DNA from: Methylotenera sp.
GTDB lineage: Bacteria > Pseudomonadota > Gammaproteobacteria > Burkholderiales > Methylophilaceae
Direction: 5' to 3'
Length of the DNA stretch: 64,000 nt
Assembly (NCBI RefSeq): GCF_029946165.1
Contig: NZ_JAQSDZ010000025.1
Span: 1 to 64,000, forward strand
Positions 40,530 through 47,960 of the stretch are shown one piece after another (positions within the stretch are counted from its first letter, which is position 1; each line of letters opens with the position of its first letter). The translations under genes were made by a program, and so were the position numbers. The notes under the pieces were generated by a model, which worked only from the letters and a program-made list of their open reading frames with translations, made no database searches and had not been told where the DNA came from.

Positions 40530-40641
40530 GGAGACAACCTTGAAGGTTGTCTCCGTGAAATATATGTGCTGAAGCACATTATTCACACGCGAACGCCCTC
40601 GTGCCGAAAAGCCATTTCGCGACGAGGGCGTCGCTCCTACA
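40530..40641. repeat. cluster of three further hairpins
   Basis: Immediately after copy B come a near-perfect palindrome (GGAGACAACCTT at 40530-40541 with its complement at 40543-40554), a 7-bp hairpin ATGTGCT/AGCACAT (about 40564-40579), and a larger repeat with arms ACGCCCTCGT (about 40593-40602) and ACGAGGGCGT (about 40622-40631). The last ends in GCTCCTACAT, the same terminus as the REP copies. No gene is visible in 40359-40735. Confidence 0.7.
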
Positions 40642-40735
40642 TGCGCTAATGGATAACCTTGTGTCAACCAAGCCTTTGCTATGTCGTTAATTAAAATACA
40701 GACTGCAATGCATTTAATAATGGTACGTTCTCATT

Positions 40736-40822
40736 TATAATGTATGGTTGTTTTTTAAGTAGTTTAATAGAGCCTCTCTTTATTGAGAGTTTTAAAGCCT
40801 CTCCTCACAGAGAGTCATGGAG
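40736..40822 (+). promoter_or_regulatory. promoter and tandem-hairpin leader of the MxaD-like gene
   Basis: TATAAT at 40736-40741 (with only a weak -35, TTTAAT, 17 bases upstream) suggests a start near 40748. The leader then contains two copies of CTCTC-N6-GAGAG (40774-40789 and 40799-40814), 25 bases apart, ending just before the Shine-Dalgarno GGAG (40819-40822). The repeats are seen directly; a role in translation control or as a tandem protein site is inference. Confidence 0.5.
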
Positions 40823-40830
40823 ATTAGTAA

Positions 40831-41382
40831 ATGAAAAAGATTTTAGCATTGCTTGCGCTTGGTTTAAGCGTCAGTCTAGTTCCGTTCACTGCTGCGGCAC
40901 ACGGTCCATCACCACAAAAAGTTGAAAAAACTATCACCATTAAAGCTGACCCAGCTAAAGTTTGGGCAATCGTTAAAGATTTTGGTGGCATTCATAAATG
41001 GCACCCGGGCGTAGCCAGCACTAAAGTAGAACAGAAAAAAGATGAAAATGGCGAAATGGCTACTTTCAGAACACTTGCATTTAAAGATGGCGGCAACGTT
41101 TACGAAAAATTGCGCAGTATTGATGATGCATCAATGAGGGTCAAATATGAAATCGTGACTGGCACATTGCCACTTACAGACTACAACGCGACAATGACTG
41201 TAGAAAAAGGTGACAAACCAGGCGAATCAAAAGTGGTATGGGTAGGTCGTTTCTATCGTCTATACAAACTTAATCCACCAATTCCAGCAGGTCAAGATGA
41301 CGAAACAGCTGTTAAAGCCATCACTGGTATTTTTGATTCAGGTTTAGCAAATTTACAAAAGGTAGCCGAAAACTCAAAGTAA
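40831..41382 (+). CDS. MxaD-like periplasmic SRPBCC-domain protein
   Basis: A 183-aa protein with a clear Sec signal peptide (1-23, cleavage likely after TAAA) and a SRPBCC/Bet v1-like fold (about 28-175), recognised by ADPAKVWAIVKDFGGIHKWHPGV. This matches the MxaD family, which in methylotrophs is thought to assist interaction of methanol dehydrogenase with its cytochrome c. No mxaF/xoxF lies in the window, so the assignment to methanol oxidation is by family only. A terminator follows at 41486. Confidence 0.8.
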   Translation: MKKILALLALGLSVSLVPFTAAAHGPSPQKVEKTITIKADPAKVWAIVKDFGGIHKWHPGVASTKVEQKKDENGEMATFRTLAFKDGGNVYEKLRSIDDASMRVKYEIVTGTLPLTDYNATMTVEKGDKPGESKVVWVGRFYRLYKLNPPIPAGQDDETAVKAITGIFDSGLANLQKVAENSK

Positions 41383-41485
41383 CTGGCCAGGTATCTGGCG
41401 CAGTAGCTAAAAAACCATGGTGGAAGTTTTGGTAAAGTGACAATTTCTGGCGAAAGTGACATTTTTTGTCAGTCAAATTTAAGAG

Positions 41486-41511
41486 AAGCGGGGGAATCCC
41501 CGCTTTTTTTA
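41486..41511 (+). terminator. rho-independent terminator
   Basis: Stem AAGCGGGG / CCCCGCTT (8 bp, loop GAAT) followed by a run of T, 100 bases after the MxaD-like gene. Upstream in the same 3' region AAAGTGACA occurs twice (41435 and 41454). Confidence 0.85.
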
Positions 41512-41570
41512 TGGCTTTAATTAAATGATGAGGTCTTTTCATAAACTCAAGTTCGTCATAAATTAAAAAT

Positions 41571-41684
41571 TCGTCATTCCGTCGCAGGACGGAATCCAGT
41601 CAAAGGTGAAAAATTAAAGCAATAAATTACAATCACTTACATTTAAACCTGTCTGTATACCAGCTGTCACTGGTATGACGGAAT
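41571..41684. repeat. MITE/REP-like element with terminal inverted repeats
   Basis: Begins with CGTCATTCCGTC, in which ATTCCGTC-GCAG-GACGGAAT forms an 8-bp hairpin (41576-41595). It ends with ATACCAG-N6-CTGGTAT (41657-41676) running into ATGACGGAAT, the complement of the left end. The GTCATTCCG...CGGAAT type is a common dispersed repeat in proteobacteria. No ORF inside. Confidence 0.6.
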
Positions 41685-41765
41685 TTGGGAAAATTTGCGA
41701 AGTTACAACTAGATTATAGTTCGTGAAGACAACTCAATAGATAAAATCACGCACATCAATAAAGT

Positions 41766-41781
41766 TGGCATAGCTTTTGCT
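41766..41781 (+). promoter_or_regulatory. sigma-54 (RpoN) promoter of the pilin gene
   Basis: TGGCATAGCTTTTGCT matches the -24/-12 consensus (TGGCACG-N4-TTGCW) with GG and GC exactly ten bases apart. The expected start is near 41792, giving a leader of about 67 nt ending in AAAGGA before the pilin ATG. RpoN- and PilR-dependent transcription of the major pilin is established in Pseudomonas; the same control is inferred here. Confidence 0.8.
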
Positions 41782-41858
41782 AAATTTATTCCAAGCACAG
41801 CAACACCTAGTGCTTAAGGTGTAGTGCAAAAATTTTAATTTTTTCAAAGGAAATAAAA

Positions 41859-42248
41859 ATGAAACAAGTACAAAAAGGTTTTACCTTAATCGAGTTAATG
41901 ATTGTTGTAGCAATTATTGGTATTTTGGCTGCAGTTGCTTTACCACAATACAAAAACTACACACAGAAATCTGCAAATACTGCTTGTCTTTCAGAGGCTA
42001 CTGGCTTTGCTCGCGGAGCAACTTCTGCTATTGCAAACTCTGACGTTGCTCTGTGGCCAATACTTACAAACAAGGCCTGTAGTACGGTTATGCCAACAGC
42101 ACCAGCTGACGTAGCTGGACTAGAAGCTCTAGTGGGGGCTACTGAAGAGTTTACACCGGCATCTCCAGGTGGTTTTGTACCAGGCACAACTACTCCATTA
42201 GTTGTTACTTGTGTGTACGATACTGGTAACTGCTCTGTACCAACATAA
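41859..42248 (+). CDS. pilA: type IV major pilin
   Basis: A 129-aa prepilin with a short basic leader, [19 protein letters not shown] (cleavage after G7, conserved Glu at mature position 5), the N-methylated Phe and a hydrophobic N-terminal helix. Cysteines at 43, 74, 118 and 125; the last pair could close a small C-terminal D-loop. The mature protein of 122 aa is short for a type IVa pilin. It is a single gene with a sigma-54 promoter and its own terminator, separate from pilB-pilC at 57-60 kb. Confidence 0.92.
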   Translation: MKQVQKGFTLIELMIVVAIIGILAAVALPQYKNYTQKSANTACLSEATGFARGATSAIANSDVALWPILTNKACSTVMPTAPADVAGLEALVGATEEFTPASPGGFVPGTTTPLVVTCVYDTGNCSVPT

Positions 42249-42274
42249 TTTAAATCAGCAAGCTGTGGTTTAAT

Positions 42275-42301
42275 AAAAAAAGAGGCTTAGCCTCTTTTTT
42301 T
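42275..42301 (+). terminator. rho-independent terminator after pilA
   Basis: AAGAGGC-TTA-GCCTCTT stem extended by flanking A and T runs, ending in eight or more T, 30 bases after the pilin stop. Confidence 0.9.
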
Positions 42302-42384
42302 ATTATATTTTCTACACAGGCTCGTATTAGCAGATAAACTGTTTTCTAGCATGGATTTTAATTAATTAACTTAAACTACCTTTT

Positions 42385-43809
42385 ATGCAAAGCAATAACA
42401 TATCCACCGCCACTCGTTTTTTTATATTTCTTGTAATTGCCAGTTTGGTGACTTTATCTCCCAGCTTAAAAGTCATCCCGCGGGATATAATTGTTACTAG
42501 CTTTCACGACAACCAACGTTTGGTTGAATTACTACTAGTAACTTTGGTATTGCTGTATAGCGCATTTTCTAGCAACCGCGAAGAATACTCAACAGCTAAT
42601 CAGTCGATGTCCTTTATGCTTTATATGCTAATGACTTTAGCGATTGCATCTTCTTGTTTAGCTATTTCACAACGTCACGCAGCATTAGAAATAAGTTTGT
42701 TTGCAGGTTTGAGCTACTTAGCTATCTTTATTGCAAATTTATACCATGAAAATAAAACACTGCTAATTAAGAGACTCACTTATATGTTCTGGGCAAGCAT
42801 TTTGCTGTGCATGGTCTCATTTTATGTTGGCTACATAACGGCTATCATTTTCAGCACACCTGTTAAATGGCCAAATCCATTGACGGGATTTAGCAACATC
42901 AGATTTTTTAATCAATACCAACTTTGGACTCTAGGTCTAATCACCCTGCCACTTTTAAAGACAAATTTTGTTAGCTCTAATTCCCGTCGCTGGCTACATC
43001 TAGCGCTAAGCTTTTGGTTTGTACTATTATTTTTTTCAGCTTCACGTGGTGCACTTTTGGCTTGGATTTTTGGCATCTCAATAACGGCTATCGTTTATAA
43101 AAAATCAGCTTGGTCATTTATACGCTTACAGATTATCCATTTATCAACTGGTTATTTAGTCTATAAAATATTATTTTTTATTATTCCAAGCCTAATGGAG
43201 GCTGCAGTTATCATTCCAGGAAGCATTATTAGAGATACTACAAGTGACCGTTTAGACTTATGGAAATTGTCATTGAATTTAATTCAAGAGCACCCATATT
43301 TTGGCATCGGGCCAATGAGTTATGCATGGGTTAGCAAAATATCCAGCCACCCGCATAATAGCGTGTTGCAACTCATGTCAGAATGGGGCCTGCCTGCAGC
43401 GTTTATTATCTTTTACTTAGTCATCTATGGCTTAATCTCTTGGTTAAGAAAATTTAACGCCATTAGCTTAAAAGATAATTTAAAATTTGATAGCAATTTG
43501 GCCATTATATTATTTTTCACGCTTTGCACCTGTTCTGTATATTCATTAGTTGATGGTGTAATTGTGATGCCAATTAGTCAAGTAATGATGTTTACATTTA
43601 TTGGACTAGCGATTGGTTTTTATAGCGAAAGCATGTCGGTTAAAGTAAAACATTCCACTTTATTTAAATCTATTTTCGCGAGTATTGTATTAGTGGCATT
43701 AATTTGGTCTACATTACCAGAGATTCTCCAAAGCGCTGTTGGTAACGAAAAACACTTTTCAATAAGCTACACTGCTACAGGTCCTCGTATTTGGGTGGAG
43801 GTGAAGTAA
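42385..43809 (+). CDS. O-antigen ligase / PglL-family oligosaccharyltransferase
   Basis: A 474-aa polytopic membrane protein (about 11-12 helices). It has a Wzy_C-type region with FSASRGALLAWIFG and a periplasmic loop containing the conserved HPHNSVLQLMSEWGLP motif. This family includes WaaL, Wzy polymerases and pilin glycosyltransferases (PilO/TfpO, PglL). The position directly downstream of the major pilin, 136 bases away, favours a role in pilin O-glycosylation; ligation to lipid A core is the alternative. Family assignment is solid, substrate is inference. Confidence 0.8.
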   Translation: MQSNNISTATRFFIFLVIASLVTLSPSLKVIPRDIIVTSFHDNQRLVELLLVTLVLLYSAFSSNREEYSTANQSMSFMLYMLMTLAIASSCLAISQRHAALEISLFAGLSYLAIFIANLYHENKTLLIKRLTYMFWASILLCMVSFYVGYITAIIFSTPVKWPNPLTGFSNIRFFNQYQLWTLGLITLPLLKTNFVSSNSRRWLHLALSFWFVLLFFSASRGALLAWIFGISITAIVYKKSAWSFIRLQIIHLSTGYLVYKILFFIIPSLMEAAVIIPGSIIRDTTSDRLDLWKLSLNLIQEHPYFGIGPMSYAWVSKISSHPHNSVLQLMSEWGLPAAFIIFYLVIYGLISWLRKFNAISLKDNLKFDSNLAIILFFTLCTCSVYSLVDGVIVMPISQVMMFTFIGLAIGFYSESMSVKVKHSTLFKSIFASIVLVALIWSTLPEILQSAVGNEKHFSISYTATGPRIWVEVK

Positions 43810-43840
43810 CCGCATTATTTATTCATTAACTTGATTTCCG

Positions 43841-44823
43841 CTAAAGAGTATCTCGCATACCTCCAGCTAGCATAAATGCTTTCAGCCCACTCTGCGTTAA
43901 CACAAATGCTGCTGCAGAACTGCGTTTCCCTGTTTGACAGTAAAGAACATATTCTTTATTTTCATCTAATCCTTTAGCAAGCTGACGAATCTCTTTAAGT
44001 GGTAGGTTGAGTGCGCCATCAATATGTTCATATTTGAATTCTGAAGGCAGTCGAACATCTACCCAAATCCCATCATTATTAACTTAAGCTTGAGCTTCGG
44101 TAATGCTGATTTGGTTAATGATTGGCACTTTTAACAATTCTACGAAGTCTTTTTTGTTAAGTCGCACGCTTCCTCACCGAATGCGCCACCTTCATTGAGT
44201 TCAGCCAGTATAAGAGGCGTTGACTCGCATCTGCAACCTTGGTCACTTGCGCACAACCGCTTTGAGTAAGGTAATAGTAATCACCTTTGGCACCTCGCAG
44301 AATAGTTCTCTGCCCTGCAGTGACAATGACGTGGGTCATGCGTTTGACATCTCTTTTACGTTAGTCGCTGGTAGGTGACTAAATACTTGACTTTGTAGGT
44401 TGAACGCGCTGAACACATCAGTTTCATTCATCCAATCGCTTACGCTGCGTGCGGCTTTATCACTCACACTAGGTTGATTCGTCTCTGGTAGATTATCAAT
44501 GTTGGAAAATTGATTCCAAATCATCATATCATCGAGCAGATCCATGTCTATTCGAAGAATCTCAATATCTATAAGCGCAATGGTCTCTGTGATTTTAGCA
44601 ACTCGGTTGACTGGATACTTGGTAATGCTAGAGCCTCCACGTCAACTGGCTTTTCTACAGTCACCATAGTGCAGATGTAAATCTGTCTTTGCTTGCGCGG
44701 CTGTAGACAAACCTATAACAATTGGCTCGAGTTCTTGATTGACTTTTGATCAAGCTTAAAGCTGCAAGTTTTATACCGCCCCGGCTTAAAATACTCAAAT
44801 CTTGATGAGTCAGCGATTGCCAT
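43841..44823 (-). pseudogene. decayed cyclic-nucleotide-binding/rhodanese protein
   Basis: Translating the minus strand in shifting frames recovers one former protein of about 330 aa. Pieces in order: FEYFKPGRYKTCSFKLDQ; VIGLSTAAQAKTDLHLHYG; after a TGA stop, IALIDIEILRIDMDLLDDMMIWNQ (split here: IDIEILRIDMDLLDD, MMIWNQ); RGAKGDYYYLTQSG; LAELNEGGAFGEEA; KKDFVELLKVP; after a TAA stop, a rhodanese domain with VDVRLPSEFKYEHIDGALN and the active-site loop YCQTGKRS. At least three frameshifts, two or more in-frame stops and an apparent deletion after GEEA show it is dead. Two fragments appear as small open frames (44157-44339, 44336-44545) and are not genes. The parent family fuses a Crp-like sensor to rhodanese. 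Confidence 0.85.
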
Positions 44824-44898
44824 AACTCAAACCTTAATGGGTACTTTTATAATTAATGTTGTGGAATTGGTATGCTGTAAAGATATATTATTAAGTAG

Positions 44899-45678
44899 CT
44901 ACAAATAAAACTCTTGCTGTTGCTTAAGCGCCTGAATAACGAATGCTGAATGGCTCTCTGCAATTTCCTGCATAATACTTTCACCCTCACCTGGTTTTAG
45001 GTGCGTGATATAAATTTCAAGAGAAGGCGTTGCGTCATGCGTTATCAGCTTAACAAGCTGGCTTCTTAATAAAGATGGGCATAAGTGTTTGGAAAGCTGC
45101 GCCAAGGCCAGCTCGCTATTGCTGAACGCGGTTTCAATAATCAAATATTTAAGGTTTTTGATTTTATTAACTTCATGCCATAACTCATCACAAACAGTGG
45201 TATCGCCAGTAAACACAAGGCTCGCGGCACCACTATCTACATGATAGCCAATAGCAGGAACGACATGGTTAGCGGGTAATGGAGTAAATTTTCGACCATT
45301 TAACTCAAGCGTTTCGCTAAGCTTGACTTCGCAGTAGCGTAAAAATGGATTGTCCGTACTGGGAATCGCATTAAAATCTGGCCAAACTTTCCAGTTGAAA
45401 ATATGCAGGCGTAACGTTTCTAAGGTTTCTTTATTTGCATATACGTTGATAGGTTCCGCGCGTATGCCCATGACGGTATCGAGTAAAAATGGCAGGAATG
45501 CAATATGATCTAAATGTGAATGTGTGAGAAAAATATGGTCGATTTTCAGCAGCTCATCCATAGACAAGTTGCCCACACCAGTACCCGCGTCGATCAATAT
45601 ATCTTGATCAACAAGCATCGACGTAGTGCGTAATTCCGCTCCTATGCCGCCACTGCAACCCAATATTTTAATTTGCAT
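44899..45678 (-). CDS. metallo-beta-lactamase-fold protein, class II cyclic-nucleotide phosphodiesterase-like
   Basis: A 259-aa enzyme with the metal-binding motif THSHLDHIAFLPFLLD and further ligands in ANHVVPAIGYHV, FTGDT and ITHLKPGE. This pattern resembles the class II 3',5'-cyclic nucleotide phosphodiesterases. I start at ATG 45678 (MQIKILGCSGG), because the longer open frame to 45795 reads into REP copy C. The gene lies 75 bases upstream of the broken cyclic-nucleotide-binding pseudogene on the same strand, which supports a former cyclic-nucleotide module. Substrate remains unproven. Confidence 0.75.
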   Translation of the reverse strand: MQIKILGCSGGIGAELRTTSMLVDQDILIDAGTGVGNLSMDELLKIDHIFLTHSHLDHIAFLPFLLDTVMGIRAEPINVYANKETLETLRLHIFNWKVWPDFNAIPSTDNPFLRYCEVKLSETLELNGRKFTPLPANHVVPAIGYHVDSGAASLVFTGDTTVCDELWHEVNKIKNLKYLIIETAFSNSELALAQLSKHLCPSLLRSQLVKLITHDATPSLEIYITHLKPGEGESIMQEIAESHSAFVIQALKQQQEFYL

Positions 45679-45759
45679 ATGATTTTTTATATTTAACCCA
45701 GATAATCCATTAGAACATTTAATTTTGTAGCATTTTCCACTCAAACTGTTACGGATGGC

Positions 45760-45838
45760 TGTAGGAGGGGCTTGTAGCCCCGAACAAAATATCACTTCGA
45801 ATCGCCATCGCCATTCGGGGCTACAAGCCCCTCCTACA
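45760..45838. repeat. REP-like inverted repeat, copy C
   Basis: Perfect 25-bp arms (45760-45784 and 45814-45838) with a 29-base spacer. Each arm folds as GGGGCT-TGT-AGCCCC, with the second pair G:C inverted relative to copy A. It lies between the divergent phosphodiesterase-like gene and the esterase gene. Confidence 0.9.
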
Positions 45839-46025
45839 TTGGATTTTCGTTAATTTTATTATTTCTAATGGACAATCTGGGTTAAATACAATGCTATGAT
45901 TTCACTACTTATTAACAGCATATATCAGATATTATTTTTTTAATAGCAATCTTATTTTAGCCAAACAACACTTCAAGTTTCACCTAAATCGATTGTACGC
46001 ACGCCTTAACGATAAAGCCCCCACA

Positions 46026-46697
46026 ATGAACTATAAAGCGCCTCTAGAATTAGTCAGCAACCAACATGAAAGTCACCTTAAAGTAAATGCCAGCGTGATT
46101 TGGTTGCATGGCTTAGGATCTGATGGCCATGACTTTGAGCCTATCGTACAAAAACTTAGCATTCCCAATGTGCGATTCATACTACCCCATGCGCCAGAAA
46201 TGGCGGTCACGCGCAATAGTGGTTACATCATGCCTGCTTGGTATGACTTATATGGTGTGACGGGCAGTAGTAAAGAGGATGAAGACGGTATAAAAAACAG
46301 CCAGCATTACGTTAACTCGCTTATTCAAAAAGAGCTGGATAGAGGTATTGCTGCAGAGCGTATTGTGATTGCCGGCTTCTCTCAGGGTGGAGCAATTGCA
46401 TTGCATACTGCACTTCGCTACCCAAAGAAATTAGGTGGCGTAATGGCTTTATCTACCTATTTACCAGTTAAAACCAAGCTAGCCACTGAAGCTAACCCGG
46501 CCAATGCAGCAACGCCAATCTTTATGGCGCATGGCGTGTTTGATGATGTTATCACGTTGGATATGTGCAAAATATCGCTACAAACACTACAGAGTAATCA
46601 CTATTCTGTCAGTTGGCATGAATACAATATGGCGCATTCTGTGTGCATGGAAGAGATTAGCGATATTCGTGATTTTTTAAAGCAGTGTTTGGCATAG
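46026..46697 (+). CDS. carboxylesterase (phospholipase/carboxylesterase family)
   Basis: Alpha/beta hydrolase of about 223 aa. The oxyanion segment IWLHGLGSDGHDF, the nucleophile motif GFSQGG, an Asp in HGVFDDVI and the His in MAHSVC form a complete Ser-Asp-His triad. It resembles the bacterial acyl-protein thioesterase-like esterases of 220 aa. The ATG at 46026 is chosen over a TTG at 45993 because family members start close to it. Confidence 0.88.
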   Translation: MNYKAPLELVSNQHESHLKVNASVIWLHGLGSDGHDFEPIVQKLSIPNVRFILPHAPEMAVTRNSGYIMPAWYDLYGVTGSSKEDEDGIKNSQHYVNSLIQKELDRGIAAERIVIAGFSQGGAIALHTALRYPKKLGGVMALSTYLPVKTKLATEANPANAATPIFMAHGVFDDVITLDMCKISLQTLQSNHYSVSWHEYNMAHSVCMEEISDIRDFLKQCLA

Positions 46698-46738
46698 GAT
46701 TTGGTAGAATATCGCCTTAACACCATTTAAATTTTGCT

Positions 46739-47005
46739 ATGACCGCACCTAAATCCAAAACAGCAGCTTCACTAGAAAATAATATTGCACCGCCAGAGAA
46801 CTTCGAGCTGGCGTATGCTGAGTTAGAAAGCATTGTTGCGCGTATGGAATCTGGGCAAATGACTTTAGAGTCTTCATTGGCTGCGTTTCAGCGCGGCAAT
46901 GGCCTTTTACAGTTTTGCCAAAAATCACTTGCTGACGTTGAGCAACAAGTTCAAATTCTAAATGAGCGTAATCAGTTAACGCCATTTAAGTCTGATGATG
47001 AATAA
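46739..47005 (+). CDS. xseB: exodeoxyribonuclease VII small subunit
   Basis: An 88-aa helical protein with FELAYAELESIVARMESGQMTLE-type signature (residues about 21-43) and RGNGLLQFCQKSLADVEQQV. It forms exonuclease VII with XseA, which is not in this window. It overlaps ispA by 11 bases; the xseB-ispA-dxs order is the same as in E. coli. Confidence 0.94.
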   Translation: MTAPKSKTAASLENNIAPPENFELAYAELESIVARMESGQMTLESSLAAFQRGNGLLQFCQKSLADVEQQVQILNERNQLTPFKSDDE

Positions 47006-47909
47006 TATCAACTCATCTGAAACAGCGATGTTGGATTTTTCGGCTTGGGCGACGGAAAAGCAAGCGCGTATTGAAAATGTGTTAAATAGCACACTACCCG
47101 CCGCTAACGCTATGCCACAAACGCTACACAATGCTATGCGTTACAGCGCTTTAGAAGGCGGCAAGCGTGTACGCGCTCTGCTGTGCTATGCCGCGTCAGA
47201 GTTGTGCGGTACCGATACAAAAGTGGCTGATGCCGCAGCGTGCGCCGTTGAACTCATTCATGCATACTCTCTAGTTCATGACGATATGCCATGCATGGAC
47301 GACGATGATTTACGCCGTGGTAAGCCAAGCTGCCATAAACAATTTGATGATGCCACAGCATTATTGGTCGGCGATGCGCTGCAAAGTTTGGCTTTTGAAG
47401 TGCTTTCACAAACAGGCTTATGTGCCCAAACTAATCATCAAATAAGCATGCTCAATATTCTGGCCAAAGCCTCAGGCTCTACAGGTATGGCGGGTGGCCA
47501 AGCCATAGACTCAGCTTCTGTAGGCAAAACGATTAGCCGAGCGGACCTTGAACAAATGCATCAATTGAAAACTGGCGCTCTGATTCAAGCAGCGGTTTTG
47601 CTCGGTGGAATTAACGGCAATATAGTAAAAATTACCGCACTAAGCACTTACGCAAAAAACATCGGCCTAGCATTTCAAGTCATTGACGATATTTTAGATG
47701 TGGAAGCAGACAGCTCTACTCTTGGCAAAACAGCGGGCAAAGATGCGAACAACAACAAACCTACTTATGTGTCTATATTAGGTTTGACTGATGCCAAACA
47801 ACATGCGCAACAACTGTATAACAATGCGTTAGACGCATTAACGCCTTTTGGTGAAAGTGCTTTACGTTTGCATGAGTTAGCTGGGTTTATTACGCAGCGT
47901 AGATTCTAA
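46995..47909 (+). CDS. ispA: farnesyl diphosphate synthase
   Basis: Condenses IPP with DMAPP and GPP. Contains the first aspartate-rich motif in VHDDMPCMDDDDLRRG, the second in VIDDILD, and GGKRVRALL near 55. Length 304 aa. Supplies the C15 precursor for ubiquinone and undecaprenyl phosphate. Confidence 0.95.
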   Translation: MMNNINSSETAMLDFSAWATEKQARIENVLNSTLPAANAMPQTLHNAMRYSALEGGKRVRALLCYAASELCGTDTKVADAAACAVELIHAYSLVHDDMPCMDDDDLRRGKPSCHKQFDDATALLVGDALQSLAFEVLSQTGLCAQTNHQISMLNILAKASGSTGMAGGQAIDSASVGKTISRADLEQMHQLKTGALIQAAVLLGGINGNIVKITALSTYAKNIGLAFQVIDDILDVEADSSTLGKTAGKDANNNKPTYVSILGLTDAKQHAQQLYNNALDALTPFGESALRLHELAGFITQRRF

Positions 47910-47960
47910 ATTTTTTATCTCTTCTTAATCATCAATTTTAAAATAGCGACTCTATAACTT

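Noticed and set aside
40359-40735. CRISPR-like array suggested by clustered repeats
   Set aside because: The repeats are inverted, differ in sequence and lack regular spacers; no cas genes are present.
44157-44545. Two small minus-strand open frames that could be called genes
   Set aside because: They translate into adjacent parts of one cyclic-nucleotide-binding protein in different frames, so they are pseudogene fragments.
45679-45795. N-terminal extension of the phosphodiesterase-like protein
   Set aside because: The extra 39 residues are encoded partly by the left arm of REP copy C and are not conserved-looking; MQIKILGCSGG is a typical fold start.
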